A stretch of 64,000 nucleotides of DNA from Spirometra erinaceieuropaei (lineage: Eukaryota; Platyhelminthes; Cestoda; Diphyllobothriidea; Diphyllobothriidae): assembly GCA_902702965.1 (NCBI GenBank), contig CACRXP010000064.1:1361817-1425816 (forward strand). Direction: 5' to 3'. Positions 44,176-55,708 of the stretch are shown one piece after another (position 1 is the first letter of the stretch; each line of letters begins with the position of its first letter). Both the position numbers and the translations under genes were made by a program. Below the pieces are notes generated by a model, which did no database searches, was not told where the DNA came from, and worked only from the letters and a program-made list of their open reading frames with translations.

Positions 44176-46689
44176 GGGTAGTTTTACTGATGACAATTTC
44201 AGAGCAAAGAAACTGTGTTTACTACATTAGGGAGGAAGTTACCTGGTATTTCATGACCGGTCAGTTGTAGTAACAGTAATGTTTTCTTAAATAGGCGTTT
44301 TGGAAGAGGAAGGGACGCCGTCTTCTTATTCGCATGCAGAGCTATGTTCACCGAGGATGGTTTCCCAAGCTCCTAGTCTTCTCTGCTGCACATGTCTCAC
44401 TGATTATGCAGAAGCCAAGAGTTTGAGAGAGTGGACTCATGGCTTTATTTTCTGTAGTCATGTGAAGACTCCTAAATTTTCGCGGTTGGTACATCCCTGG
44501 TATTAAAAAATTTTTACCCAAACCAAAACCTTTAATTTCCCGACTTTATAGTTACGGGCTTCTTTGTATCTGGCATATACGGGATCTTTCAAAGGAATTT
44601 GTTTCTTCGGGTAGTCTGCAGAATTTTCTTCGCCTAGAGCAAGTTTTGGAGTTCTTATGCGTTTCCTTTAAAATATACGTAAGGATTTAATTTGTGGGTT
44701 CGAAAACCTCGGCAAGTTGAAGTGTGCATAAATTACAAACTTGCGTTTCTGCCTGACGTCTTATCCCTTGGGAAATGTGGACCTTCATATTTTGCATTAA
44801 TATAAAAACGCTGACTAACAAATCTCATTATGCTTGTGTTTGGAAAGTTAAGGTTGATTTGGAGTCCGAGAATGCACCACGTATGCTGGAGATACTTAGT
44901 ATCAAAAACACTCATTCAGTGAATCACAAAACACTAGAGTGAGGGCGCTTACTCTGCGCAATGGGATGCAGTGTCCAGAATAGAAAGGCAAAGTTGCAAT
45001 TACGTGGTAGCGCCATTCAGTGTTGATGGGTAGCTGTGAAACTGTGACAACAGACCAGAAAGCATAGCCACGAAATCCTAACAAGATCTGTCTGCCCTTC
45101 CCACCTGCTGATGCCCCGAATATGCGTTAAACAAAATGATTTCCTGTTACAGCGATTACTATACTTTTAAAACTATTGCCAAAACATGATTTTTCCTTTT
45201 GCGGTGGATTAAGCGCATAGTTAGACCTCGTGCTCAGTGGCACAGGTTGTAGTTTTTTTCCGGAATAAGTTTTCAGCACAACAGTTGACCGTGTAAACAT
45301 AACTGTTGTTGTCAGCTCTAACGGCGTTGGTATATCCATCACACACTGCAGCTGGTCGGCACATGCCTCTGGAGGAGAATTCCGGGTAGAGGCGGGACTC
45401 ACCTGTCGCCCTGTAGTCCATTTTTAACGGAGAATCACCTGTAAGAGCGTACAAAGCCACGTTAACTGACCTTGGAATGACCGGAAACAGGTCCTGTTAT
45501 TCGTAGGTCTGGTTTGTAAGAGGATCTTCTGGCAGTCCCGTAATCTGACAAGGTCCTCTATCTGAGCGGATGTCGAAGCATCATGCGGGGGTGTCTGGAA
45601 CACCCGTTTTGGAGGTTGGCTGAAACCGCCAGGTCTGCATTATTGAAAGACCCGTGTTCCCCTCGACTCACAGATCTGACGTCTGTTAGCTTGACCTGGG
45701 GGACGCATTTTGCGTCAGAATCGTGTATGGCGCAGAAATTTATGTGTCATCCATGCACTATAACAGGCGCAAAAGCATAAAAAGACCTATTATTTTAAGA
45801 ATTTAAAGCAAAAATGTTGCCTTGGATTTTAGTGCGTATCTCGATAAGAAGTTAGTAAATCTACTCAAATTGGCTTCTTATTCAGTCCATGTATAAGCCC
45901 TTAATGAAATTTTTAAGTGAAACGCAACAGTAAAAACTTTTATAAGCTTAAAGTTACACCTCTTTGAAAAATTCAGCGTGGACTAACGTCTTCTACAAAA
46001 AATGGTTAGGATAACTTTGATCGTCAAGGCTATGCTGTATTTTCTGAAACGCTAAACTTGTAGAATGCCTTTTGTGTTGTAGAAGTCAGAATCGTTTTCG
46101 AACCACGTTTGGAAAGTTTTGTCCCGTATGACCTGTTGCACTCTAGCACACTACTTTCTGGGGGAGGAATTCAAAAAACTAAGAAAGTCATCTGTGCCAT
46201 CACCCGCAAAATTCACCTTTATCTTATAGTAGAAAACGCATGAAAATATTCTTTCATGCACTCCTTTGCTAGTACACTGCGTTCCCGTAACACTGCTTAT
46301 TCAAGAACAGTACGTCGTTTAGTTATGAAAAGTTTGCGATTATGTGATTTTGATGGTCGTGAAATCTCCACTCCGATGTCACTTCGTTTATCCGTTTATT
46401 GACGTTTTCTATGAAACGTACAAAATGTCCTCATTCATTACGGAATTTTTTGCGCCACATAAGTCATCTTTTAAATAGTATAAAATAGCACATTATTTTC
46501 CTTTCGCGGGAGAGACGCAACTTGTAGGTTGGAAACCCTGAACCCTACTGCCACTGCAAGTCGGGCTCACAAATATCCGGTAACTAAAAGGCTTTCTTCA
46601 AAACCGAAGTCTTTTCTATTTCCGGATACTAAACTTGAGAAGAACATAAGATACTGCCTAATGGGTAAAAGATGGAATATTCGAATCAA
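44176..46689. other. Unassigned stretch
   Basis: No repeat partner and no protein recognised. Overlapping 79- and 91-codon - strand frames (45127-45460) and a 65-codon + frame (45583-45780) have mildly elevated GC but no domain I can name. Confidence 0.4.
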
Positions 46690-47478
46690 TAAGAATGGCG
46701 AAAATTCTCCTTGAAAAATTCAGAAGACGATTTGGCGAACACACGTAAGCTTTTGATAAATTCTCAACAAGCCAGTTCATTTATACTGTTATCGACGGAG
46801 AACGTCTCCGACCCGTTGGCACGCGTATACCTCGGTTATCTGGCTTGCCAAAGATCCATGAAGATGGTACAACTATTAGTCCAATAGTAGACATGAGAAA
46901 TTCGCCATACCATGCGGCAGCAAAATGGCTAGCGGAGAAACTTTAGTCAGTATCAGCTAGCGCCGCATAGCTATCGGGAAACTTGTTAATTCGTGAACGG
47001 TGTTAAAAATCTCGATGTAAACGGAACGTTGATGTTTTCGCTAGACGTCTCATCTCTTTTTACGAACGTACCGGTCACAAAAACCGTCAACTACCTCTGT
47101 GAATTCATTACTTCCAATCATCAGGATATAGGAATGCCGGTTAATGCACTCAATGAATTGCTACTGAGATGTACCCTAAACGTACAGTTCCTATTTGACA
47201 AGAGTCTGTATAGACAAATAGACCGAGTAGCTTTGGGCTCGCCCCTTGGTCCTCTTTTGGCGAACGTATTCATGGGCAAGCTAGACGTTTTCGAGTTTAG
47301 TCGCCAAATCAATGGTCTGGGATACTATGGACGCTACGTGGATGATATATTCGCGATTGTACCTGAACAAAACGGCGTTCTAGTTTTCCCAGATGATGTC
47401 AATCAGGCGCACCCCTCAATCGAATTTACTCTGGAAGAAGATAAATGCGGATCGCTCTTTTTCTGGATTTACTTTTGA
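46690..47478 (+). pseudogene. PLE D reverse transcriptase (fingers and palm)
   Basis: The first part (46695-46985) encodes FIYTVIDGERLRPVGTRIPR, then LSGLPKIHEDGTTISPIVDM and RNSPYHAAAKWLAEKL, the conserved early RT motifs. After a frame change the frame from 46993 encodes FSLDVSSLFTNVPV (motif A, catalytic Asp in SLDV, 47038), ALGSPLGPLLANVFM (motif B, 47230) and YVDDIFAI (motif C, both Asp, 47335-47346), then HPSIEFTLEED. All three catalytic aspartates are intact in this 160-residue frame, unlike every other copy here. Telomerase-like RTs of PLEs share this layout. Two stops and a frameshift upstream still make it a pseudogene. Confidence 0.75.
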
Positions 47479-48005
47479 GTAGAAGTCCTGATGGTAGTAT
47501 TCGACGTAGCGTCTATAGTAAGAATACTTGGTCCGGGCAATACACCAATTTTGGGAGTTTCGTACCCCTAAACATAAAGCGCAACTTAGCCCGTTGTCTA
47601 ACACAAAGAGTAAGGAGTATCTGCTCGGCTGATAGCATTGAGGAAGGACTTAAGATTGTCGAAAATCTCTTTCGCCAGAAAGGGTATCCCAACCGATTCA
47701 TTGCCAAGTATATGACCGAAGGACAACCCAAACTCCCGATGCTGACGACAGAAAAGCTTTTCATCAGGGTCCCATTTCGAGGGGACGCGCAAAGCGAACT
47801 TCTAAGAAGGCGCCTAATTCACCTGTATCGCGCACCTTTCCAGCAGTTGACGCTCCTGTACTCTTCTCTACTAGCCCCATTCTACGCGGAGAGGGCAAGG
47901 ACAAACTGCCAACCTAGAACACTTCTATGTGTATTTACTCCTTCACCTGCTCCTGTGGGGCAGAATATATTATTCGCACGAGCCGGCATTTGTCCAAAAG
48001 AATAA
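47445..48005 (+). pseudogene. PLE D thumb and connector
   Basis: Continues the RT in another frame: ALFLDLLLSRSPDGSIRRSV, YSKNTWSGQYTNFGSF, NIKRNLARCLTQRVRSIC, VENLFRQKGYPNRFIAKYM, MLTTEKLFIRVPFRGDAQSE, LLRRRLIHLYRAPF. The same order is found at 32.1-32.5 and 58.0-58.5 kb. The overlap with the preceding frame (KCGSLFFWIYF versus RIALFLDLLL) locates a one-base shift near 47450. Confidence 0.7.
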
Positions 48006-48292
48006 GAGAACACCTTCCAGCATGGCTAGGAAAGGGCCAAATAAAGAACGTCAACAGCTCTATCCGCGCCCACATGGTAGACACAAATCTTTGTGTGGAT
48101 GCCGGACAGGCAGTCCGAGTGATTTACAAGGTCCCGTCAAGTTATCCACAATCACTTGAACAACGTCTGTTGGCCACAGCAGTGGCGGCTGCAATCAGGC
48201 TATACAAGCCAGTTCTATGCGCACAAAGGAACTTTGTACGGACCCTACAGTTACCATGGGTCAAAGCCACCATGCCAGCCACCTCCGTATAA
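47927..48292 (+). pseudogene. PLE D GIY-YIG endonuclease
   Basis: Encodes MCIYSFTCSCGAEYIIRTSR, then RIREHLPAWLGKGQ, SSIRAHMVDTNLCVDAGQAV, RVIYKVPSSYPQS, LLATAVAAAIRLYKPVLCAQ. The paired cysteines before the YI-G-T motif and the R-EH glutamate are the hallmarks of PLE nucleases. Here YIGRT is YIIRT, so the motif glycine is lost. A one-base shift separates it from the thumb frame. Confidence 0.7.
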
Positions 48293-48469
48293 TTACCCGT
48301 CCCAGTGCCCGCCATCCCCTTCTCCCCCCTGACATTGACGGTAATTTTGTTTTTCACCTCACCCACCCAGATCCTCCCGCCCCCCCCCCCAAAAAAAACC
48401 CCAGTTACAGAAAAACTTCTGCTTGCCCGCACTTTCTTTTTAATCACTTCGATAGCAATAGAAATGTAT

Positions 48470-48510
48470 AGGCCCGATGAAAATTTATCGAAAACTTACG
48501 TATGCTCGTA
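48470..48510 (+). ncRNA. Class II hammerhead-like motif at the PLE D 3' end
   Basis: ggcccgatgaaaatttatcg, aaaacttacg, tatgctcg. Core reads CCGATGA (CTGATGA expected), stem II would be a short AAAT/ATTT-like or GAT..ATC pairing, and GAAA is present. It is positioned like those at 17708 and 33170. Likely decayed. Confidence 0.45.
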
Positions 48511-48520
48511 CAATTGTCTT

Positions 48521-50528
48521 TTGAATTAATAAGAATCTCGAAAGGCAGTTCATAAATTATGCTTATTAAGTATTTGTTTATAGTTGGCGTGGTTCTTGCA
48601 TGCGCCCGAAAATCCGGTATCGTGTCGTTATTGATATATAGTGGGATTACGAAATGCGATAATCTGTGTTGCAACGCCATCTAACTAGTCCCCCAAGACG
48701 ACGGTTCATTGCACGATATACGCCTTCTACTACATGTCTATTCATGCATCATAACACGCTGGCGATCGATCGGAAGCTTTAGCGTCTAACTTTGACAATA
48801 CCAAATTTAAATATTATGAATTGAGTAAGACAAACGTTCGTCAGGCATTTTCTGGGGCTATTAAACATCAGTTAGTGATTCATTCATTTTTGCTATGATC
48901 TGATTTCCGCAGTTAACAGCAGAATCAAGAATAGTCAATTAAAATCGACGCGCAATGCGGCATGCTATGTTTTAAAAAACATAGTAAACTAAACTAAAAA
49001 TTTCCATCTGTTTTCCGGAAGAGTAACCGTTCCTAGCACTGTTCTTTGAAGATCCGAGATTCAACTCCTGATCTGAGCTCAGCCCAGATAAATTAAGTTA
49101 TTTCCACGTGAGATAAAGCATTCAATCCCTCGCAATTGGTTGACTGTGAGTCAGTGGCTTTGTTTCAGTGCTGATGGTCAAGATGAGCGGAGTTCACAGT
49201 TGATGTCTGATAAATCAAAACCGGTCACTTTGAACTCCCCTGTTTTTTGCAATAATTTTTCAGATAACTGACTGCTCACAGTATACGAACCCTAAGGACC
49301 TAAGTCCAAAGTCAAATGGACGCCTTTATATCCGGTTACTAGCTTACCCTCAACATAAATAACTACAAGTGACTTTAAAAGGTCCATAAATAGTGTCTAT
49401 TTTGTGCCTTTATCTCAATGATTTGACGGTTTTAAAATACGCACTTCCACACATGGTTTAATTTATGCGCTTCATTGGCGGAAAAATAATTTTTACTCTT
49501 GTAAAAAAAACCAAACTATTCGTCAGGGTTCGTCGAAACACTATTTTGGCTACATCCATTCATTTTCTGCTCAAAACGCAGGTCACAGTGATCTGCGTTT
49601 AGGATTTTATGGTGTCTTTCAGTCAGTGCGGTGGGTTACAAGGATTCTAATCTCCAGCCTTAAACCTGGATAAAATGGTCCTGTTAGGTCTCACGTCCTG
49701 TCGGTCAGGGTTATTTACGAGTAACTTTGGAAATGAAGTCCTTCAACGCAGGATACTAACTTCATAGATTTCGGCTGTGCTTGCAGACCGAAAATTACAC
49801 AGCAACTTCGCTTTGGTGGACAATCTGTCTATTCTCCAATGCCAAACACAATTTCTGAAGTCTACCACTTACCCAATGCTCTGTTGATCCTTTGTTCATA
49901 TTAATTGATTTACATTTTAGGAAATCATGAGAGATTTCCTTTTTATATAGCCGCTGCATTACGTGCTTTTTTGAAGTTTTTGTTACAGTCATTCATAAAA
50001 CCTTGAAACATAGACTGCGTTTCCAAAACTGCATGGTATGCACCTTTTTGAAGACGGGTTTCTATGCCTCCTAATGATATTCGGACGCTCACATCACACA
50101 TAAATGGTCCATCATGAGATATCAGATACTGTTAAATGCAGATCGATGTCTACGATAATACCTATAGTGATCCCCTAACATTGTATGTTTGCTCTTTCGG
50201 GACGTCTATCGCAACAGTGATCCAATGGCTGTATTTGTTAAAATGAACTATACTCTCCTTTCCTTAGGAAAGTTTAACGAGTATGTATCCTTGAACTAAA
50301 GGGAAATCGGAAAAGAACAATTGTCCACTTCTAGCATAGACGAAAAAGTTGGGAACAAAGTAACCTGCCAAACCGCTATCTTTTTCCGAATTAATCAAAG
50401 TGTTCATCCAAAGTCTGCATTTTGCAACTTAGGAGAGTCTGTAGCCTGATATAAGTAATGTTTATTCATCGATGGGAAGCGCATGTACACTGATCGTTAA
50501 ATGAAGGCGAATGTTCCATTTCCAGGTA
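48521..50528. other. Unassigned stretch
   Basis: No repeat partner or recognisable protein. A short AT hairpin (tatgttttaaaaaacata, 48967-48984) is the only structure noted. Confidence 0.4.
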
Positions 50529-51522
50529 CGGTAGATGTGCTAACTCACGAAATGTCAACCGAATTTCGAAATGCGTCCTCGTTTCGAAAAGATAAATTAA
50601 GTAGTGTTGTAAAACTAATCATTATGCAGCATAAATCTATAATGATCCAGTTACCTCAGAATATCAGCTTTCGAAAGAACTTATTTTCGGCTGCATGCAA
50701 GATCTATACTCTTCAAAAAATGACTACTTATATAGCATGCAATTTTCTCATTGATTTTCGATGCCCTTGAAAATTCAATTATATTTCGTGGAAAACATGC
50801 ATAAAACAATTCATTCTTTTACTTATTCGGTAGAAAATCACGTCTTCTTCCAATTTTATACTCAAATGAAAAGTATAATTCGGTTTTAAAAAACTTTTTT
50901 AATTCTTGATTAATTTTGAACCCGACCTGCTGTTACACTTGCATTCAGGGTTTCAAATCTACAAGCTGTATATTTTCCGTGTACGGAAAACCATGCATTT
51001 CTCTACGGTGTTAAGAGGAGACCATATGAAGTTCATAAAATTAAGCAGTGGATTTAAGCAATATTGTTAACTTTACAAGCCACATTCGTAAATGCAGATA
51101 CATGACGTCTCATGAATGGCCGTTTAACGGTATTAAAAAATCTCACAATTAGAAACTTTTTTAAAACCAAATTATACTCTTCTTTTGAGTATAAAATTGG
51201 AAGAAGACGTGATTTTCTACCGAATAAGTAAAAGAATGAATACTTTTATGCATGTTTTCCATGAAATATAATTGAAGTTTCAAGGGCATCGAAAATCAAT
51301 GAGAAAATTGCATGCCATATAAGTAGTCATTTTTTGAAGAGTATAGATCTTGCATGCAGCCGAAAATAAGTTCTTTCGAAAGCCGATACCCTGGGGTAAC
51401 TGGATCATTATAGATTTATGCTGCATCATGATTAATTTTACAACACTACTTAATTCATCTTTTCGAAACGAGAACGCATTTCGAAATTTTGGTTGACATT
51501 TCATGAGTTCGCACATCTACTA
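50529..51522. mobile_element. Palindromic MITE, subfamily B, well preserved
   Basis: TA at 50527-50528 and 51523-51524. Left CGGTAGATGTGCTAACTCAC, right gagttcgcacatctacta. The arms match closely: the frames at 50501-50770 (+) and 51280-51516 (-) encode almost the same peptide (FRNA-SFRKD-LSSVVKLI-MQHKSIMIQLPQ), which simply reflects the palindrome. No transposase. Confidence 0.85.
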
Positions 51523-51540
51523 TATGTGCATAATTGAAGA

Positions 51541-52127
51541 ATAAGGGAGGTCAAGCACAGGGACGTTTTGTTGATTCGTCTGAGCTTTCGAACTCGTGCA
51601 GGAGTCTAATGCCAACGATAGAAGCAGCAACAGAGCAAGCGACACTTAAAGGGCATGTAGACCAATCATCGACCGACGGCGCAAGACTGAAGGTGACTGC
51701 GTACGACTCTATACGCCGGCGCCAGATCGATAAACCGATTGACTGCGTTCTCTTCTGACGCCCAGAATACAATCAATTCTCGGCCCCTTTTGTTTTCGGC
51801 GTGGGCGATAATTTTGGTGTCTGCGAAGTTAGACTCGTGACCCCTTTCGTAGGTGTGGGCGGCACTTGTGATAATGCGTCGCCTCGTAGCACAGCCAGCT
51901 TATGTTCGTGCATGCGCGATCCGAGAATGCGCCCAGTCTGCCCTCTGTAGTTACAAGGACAGTTTTGGCATGGGATGAGATGCACTACTCCAGATTGCTC
52001 CTCAGGCTTTAACCGGTCTTTAGTTTTCATGACCCTATAGCGCCTGATGGCTATGGAGCGGTGAGCAATTCTGACACCTGACTCCGCGGCAATGCGCTCG
52101 GCTGCTTGGGAAACGCGGCCACCTCCA
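51541..52127 (-). pseudogene. PLE remnant J, - strand half (GIY-YIG region)
   Basis: On the - strand: SQAAERIAAESGVRIAHRSI, MKTKDRLKPEEQSGVVHLIP, CQNCPCNYRGQTGRILGSRM, HEHKLAVLRGDALSQV. After a one-base shift near 51870 it continues AHTYERGHESNFADTKIIAH and WASEENAVNRFIDLAPAY. This is a complete nuclease region with Y-G-T (YRGQT) and the H-EH glutamate. It ends in a decayed hammerhead-like block at 51577-51613 (gttcgaaagctcag). It is a different PLE lineage from the 47.9 kb type and is closer to PLE2. Confidence 0.7.
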
Positions 52128-52300
52128 GTTTTGCGCCATCGGTGGACGATTGGCTTACACGCCCTATAACTGTCGCCTGTTCTGTTGCCGCTACTATCTC
52201 TGATGATAGACTCCTGCACGAGTTCGAGGGCCGAGAATAATGAACAAAACCTCCCTGTGCTCGACCCCTCTTCTTGTTCGTTGCATCTTCCGCCTTGTCT
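52128..52300 (+). mobile_element. PLE remnant J, + strand half (3' end only, head to head)
   Basis: 52128-52285 is the inverted counterpart of 51541-51700 (ttgcgccatcggtggacgat / ttgcgccgtcggtcgatgat; gactcctgcacgagttcg; acaaaacctccctgtgctcg). It carries its own hammerhead-like block at 52198-52233: CTGATGA intact, gactc..gagtt stem II, GAGG for GAAA. So two PLE 3' ends point away from each other and are joined at a truncated 5' side. Confidence 0.6.
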
Positions 52301-54133
52301 GCGTTTTTGAAGCCTGCCTCCTAAAAAATATCTCCACTACTGATGTGTTTTAGCGTAATTCGCGCGATTAAGATGTTTTGCTGTACTCTAGCATACTGAA
52401 AACCTAGATACTTAAGTTACCCTACTTCCTGTGGTAGTTAGAACTTGGATTCGGTAAAGTGTCTCCAGGACGTGCTCTGTGAGCTTGCCTTCTTCTGAAA
52501 CAGGACGCAAATATTAATTTTTGGCGGGTGCCATCAGACGATCTCATCATTATTGTCGAAACGTTTTTGTGATCATCGAGTGCCACTCTGTTCTGTTATG
52601 GTTTCAAACACAAACCCCTGCATCCTGTGGAATCAAGCAGGATTATTCACATTTGATAACATTTTTCCCTCTCCATGACTAAACCCACCTTTCCTTCTCT
52701 TTTCCTTTTATAGATTTTTTCTTGAGAGCGCATTTCCCTCATAAAATCTACTCGATTGTTTTGGTTCATATCGAAACTGGTGCAAAACATGGTAAAAGCT
52801 TTTACCGTAAGATGAGCTTTATTTTGTATTCGGGAGAAATGAAAGACAAACAAGTAATGATTGTTGTTAATTACTCATTTCGATGCGCTTTACTCCGTTA
52901 TACGCAGTTATTTTAAGCCTTATCTGAGGAATGCTTGATATAATCATTTTGGGAACTCTGATTTTAAATGAAAAAATATTTTAAACTTGGTCATATTCTG
53001 CTTTCTTCCGCAAAACAATCGTTTACTTAATGCCACAAAATTTTGAGTGGGACGATCTGGGAGGATTTTACGTTACAGAAAATTGCTTACAAAATTAAAG
53101 GGATTTCATGGGTTATATAAAGCACATAACATGCTTTATGAGTACGGTCCTTAAGCTTGCAGGCAGTAAAACACACAGTGTGCGACGCGACTCACGTAGT
53201 GATGAGGTGTGCTCTTATTGTCGTCTACACGGTTCGTCTTATTCGTTAAATAGCCCAATTGTTAAGATTATTTGCTCTAAATTTGTTTTTTAAAGTGACA
53301 TTTGGATATTTTGGGTAAAACGAATGCTCTTCTCTGTTCAGGCAACTCCCTGTACTAATTAGCATTGTCCACGTTATTGACTGTATAGGAGAGTACTAAC
53401 TTAGAAGAATTTACACCAAGTAGCACATGAAATCGGCATGTGCCCATGGAATTTTACGTGAGGTAATGTGTGAAACACGGCTTATCTGTGCATTACTTCC
53501 CACGAGAACATAATGTGCTGATTGCAACTTTCAAGAACTCTCCACGTCTGACGGTTTGGATGACCATGAGATTAGATGAGCGATTAATCAGATTGTTTAC
53601 GACAGACACCGTCAACAACAAGTTACTCATCAATATGGCTAAGGATGCCTTTGACTGCAACGGAATTCACCAAGGCCGGGCAGAGACCATAACGTAATGG
53701 GGTAATGCTCTTTCTCTCTTCTCAGTGTAATAATCATTTCAGGGCGTTTAGCACAATTATCTGATTTTGATTTTATATATGAGCTGCCACTTCGGTCTGC
53801 AGCCTTCAAAACATTTTCGTACCAAGATAAATTGCTTTATGGCATGGATGGAAGAGAACTGTGGTTTTTTGCTTGACATAGGTGGTTTCACCGTGCATAA
53901 ATCTAAGAGACATTTTACAGTTCTAATCTTCCTTGCATTTTCCACTACTTTTAGTGCACTGCTCCTCACAACGGGCCACACAGGAGTTGCGCCCTTACCA
54001 ACCCGGCGTCGGGGTCGTCAAGCCTTATTGGACAGGGCATCCATAGCAAACGCCATAGAAGAGGGAGTGTGGTGGAATGTCTGCAGACGAGCCCACGCAA
54101 CGCGCGATCCCGCCCCCAATATTCTGGGCTCTT
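52301..54133. other. Unassigned stretch
   Basis: Frames at 53470-53697 (75 codons) and 53767-54159 (130 codons) have no domain I recognise and no second copy; the latter runs into repeat P. Nothing supportable as a gene. Confidence 0.4.
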
Positions 54134-54209
54134 TCCTCACACCAGGCCCCGGAGGATGAGAGAAGATAGAGTGCGATGGATACAGGGCAAGTCTACCGTC
54201 ACTACCCAC
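54134..54209 (+). repeat. Dispersed short repeat P, copy 3
   Basis: cacaccaggccccggaggat then gatagagtgcgatggataca resembles 193-262 and the reverse of 26880-26930. It directly precedes a MITE. Confidence 0.4.
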
Positions 54210-54211
54210 TA

Positions 54212-55437
54212 CAGTGGATGTACTAACTCTTGAAAAGTCAACCGAGATTCTGAAATGCGATTTCGACTCGAAAAGATTACTTAAGTAGGGCTGTAATATT
54301 ACTTATCATCCAGCGTAATCCTATGATGATTCAATTACTTCAGAATGCCGGCTTCTGGATGAATTTCTTTCGAGCCGCCTGCGGAAACTAAATTCTGCCA
54401 AAATGGCTATTTAGGTAGTATGAATTTTACTCATTGGTTTTCGATACTCCCGTAAATTCAAATATATTTCATAGAAAGCATGTCCAAAGATATCCACTTT
54501 TTAGGCAAAATGATATTACTGACAAAGACAAGGGAGACTGGAATGGCCATTTCTGGCTTATTAGCCGTCGTCAGTCAGCCATAACCAAGCCCGAAGTTTG
54601 TGTGTCGGTAATATCATTCTGCCTATATATCATGCGCCGCTGTGCGGCTGCTGGTTGGGCTCGAGAGAGAGCCCTTATGGCACAACGGAACGAGTGAGTT
54701 CCGTATGAACGATCGGTGAGCGCCCCCTACCATCCACCTTTTTATTAATTTGGTAGAAAATTACGTCTTTTAAAATTTTATACTTAAAGGAAGTGTATAC
54801 TTCGGTCTTAATAAACTTTCCTAATTCCAGGTTAATTTTAAACTCGACCTGCCGTTACATTGGCATCCAGGGTCTCCACACTGCGAACCGTATATTTTCC
54901 GCATAGGGAAACGCATATATTTCTACACGTAATTAAAAGGAGACTATGTGTGGTTCGTAGAATTTAGCAGTAAAGTTGAGCTATATTGTAAACTTTAAGA
55001 GCAATTTTAGTAGATGTTAAGACACGATGGTTAGTAAAGAGGCATTTCACGGTCTTAAAAATCTCATGACTGGGAACTTTTTAAGGCCGAATTACACTCT
55101 CTTCTCAGGTATAAGATTTAAAGAAGACGTACTTTTCTACCAAATTAGTGAAAAAATTAATATTTGTATGCATGTTTTCTATAAAATATATCTGAATTTA
55201 TAAGGACATCGAAAATCAGTGAGAAAATTCATGCTATTTAAACAATTTTTGCAAATTTTACTTTTTCAGGCGGCTGAAAAGAAGTTTTTTCGAGAGCTGG
55301 CGTCCTAACCTAACCGGTTTAACTTAGGACTATGCTGCATGGTGATTACGACTACAACCCTACTTAAATAACCTTTTTTGAGTCGAAAACGCATTTTGTA
55401 ATTTCGGTTAACATTTCATGAGCTGGCACATCCACTG
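54212..55437. mobile_element. Palindromic MITE, subfamily B, interrupted by a SINE
   Basis: TA at 54210-54211 and 55438-55439. Left CAGTGGATGTACTAACTCTT, right gagctggcacatccactg. It is 1226 bp, about 225 bp longer than its relatives; the excess is the SINE-HH material at 54505-54735 inserted in the left arm (between ccactttttaggc and caccttttt attaattt). Confidence 0.8.
54505..54735. mobile_element. SINE-HH, inverted two-piece insertion inside the MITE
   Basis: The left piece (54595-54510, - strand) holds the best SINE hammerhead core: CTGACGA, C, stem II GGCT/AGCC with AATA loop, A, GAAA, stem III TGG/CCA with loop CCATT, GTC. The right piece (54598-54730, + strand) is the tail, aligning with 10155-10280. 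Both pieces share gtc-gtaatatcatt-tgcc at their junction, so the SINE is folded back on itself, as in 5'-inversion during target-primed insertion. Stem I is weak, so activity is uncertain. Confidence 0.65.
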
Positions 55438-55708
55438 TACTTCGCGCACAAGCCACCGCCCCATATGCGCAGCATTCTCTGGACACTCGGTGGACACAGT
55501 AGGGCCCGCCAATTTGTCCTCCTCAGTCATTTGTCACATTAACTGCAGTATGCCTGCAGTATGCCTGCAGTATGCCCTCCGCAACGATCGGGTGAAGGAC
55601 CCCAAATACACAGGACCAGACAAAGATGCCTGTCCCACGTGAAAGGTGGTAATAGAGTTTTTACGGGCAGGGCCTATGTATGTATAGAGGAATAACAAAA
55701 TAAGTATA
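55438..55708. repeat. Short spacer with a 3 x 11-bp tandem repeat
   Basis: ctgcagtatgc is repeated three times at 55543-55576. The remainder is a moderately GC-rich spacer between two MITEs. The stretch cccacgtgaaaggtggtaat near 55633 faintly resembles ttacgggacaggtggtaata in the Merlin element (61038); too short to interpret. Confidence 0.5.

Larger units (their letters stand above)
46690..48520 (+). mobile_element. PLE D: most complete Penelope-like element in the window
   Basis: Covers reverse transcriptase fingers, palm and thumb, the GIY-YIG nuclease, a C-rich 3' region and a class II hammerhead-like end. It is 5'-truncated at about 46690. Coding is spread over three frames with stops at 46746 and 46947 and frame changes near 46985, 47450 and 47930. 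No pLTR is seen upstream. It shares its plan with the copies at 31.9 and 57.9 kb. Confidence 0.75.

Noticed and set aside
50501..51516. Two similar small proteins on opposite strands (89 and 78 codons)
   Set aside because: Their similarity is simply the palindrome of the MITE arms read from both sides.
52550..52585. Additional hammerhead (gtcgaaacg near 52556)
   Set aside because: No CTGANGA box or stem II at the required distance on either strand.
53767..54159. 130-codon + open frame as a gene
   Set aside because: No domain recognised, and its 3' end runs into dispersed repeat P and a MITE.
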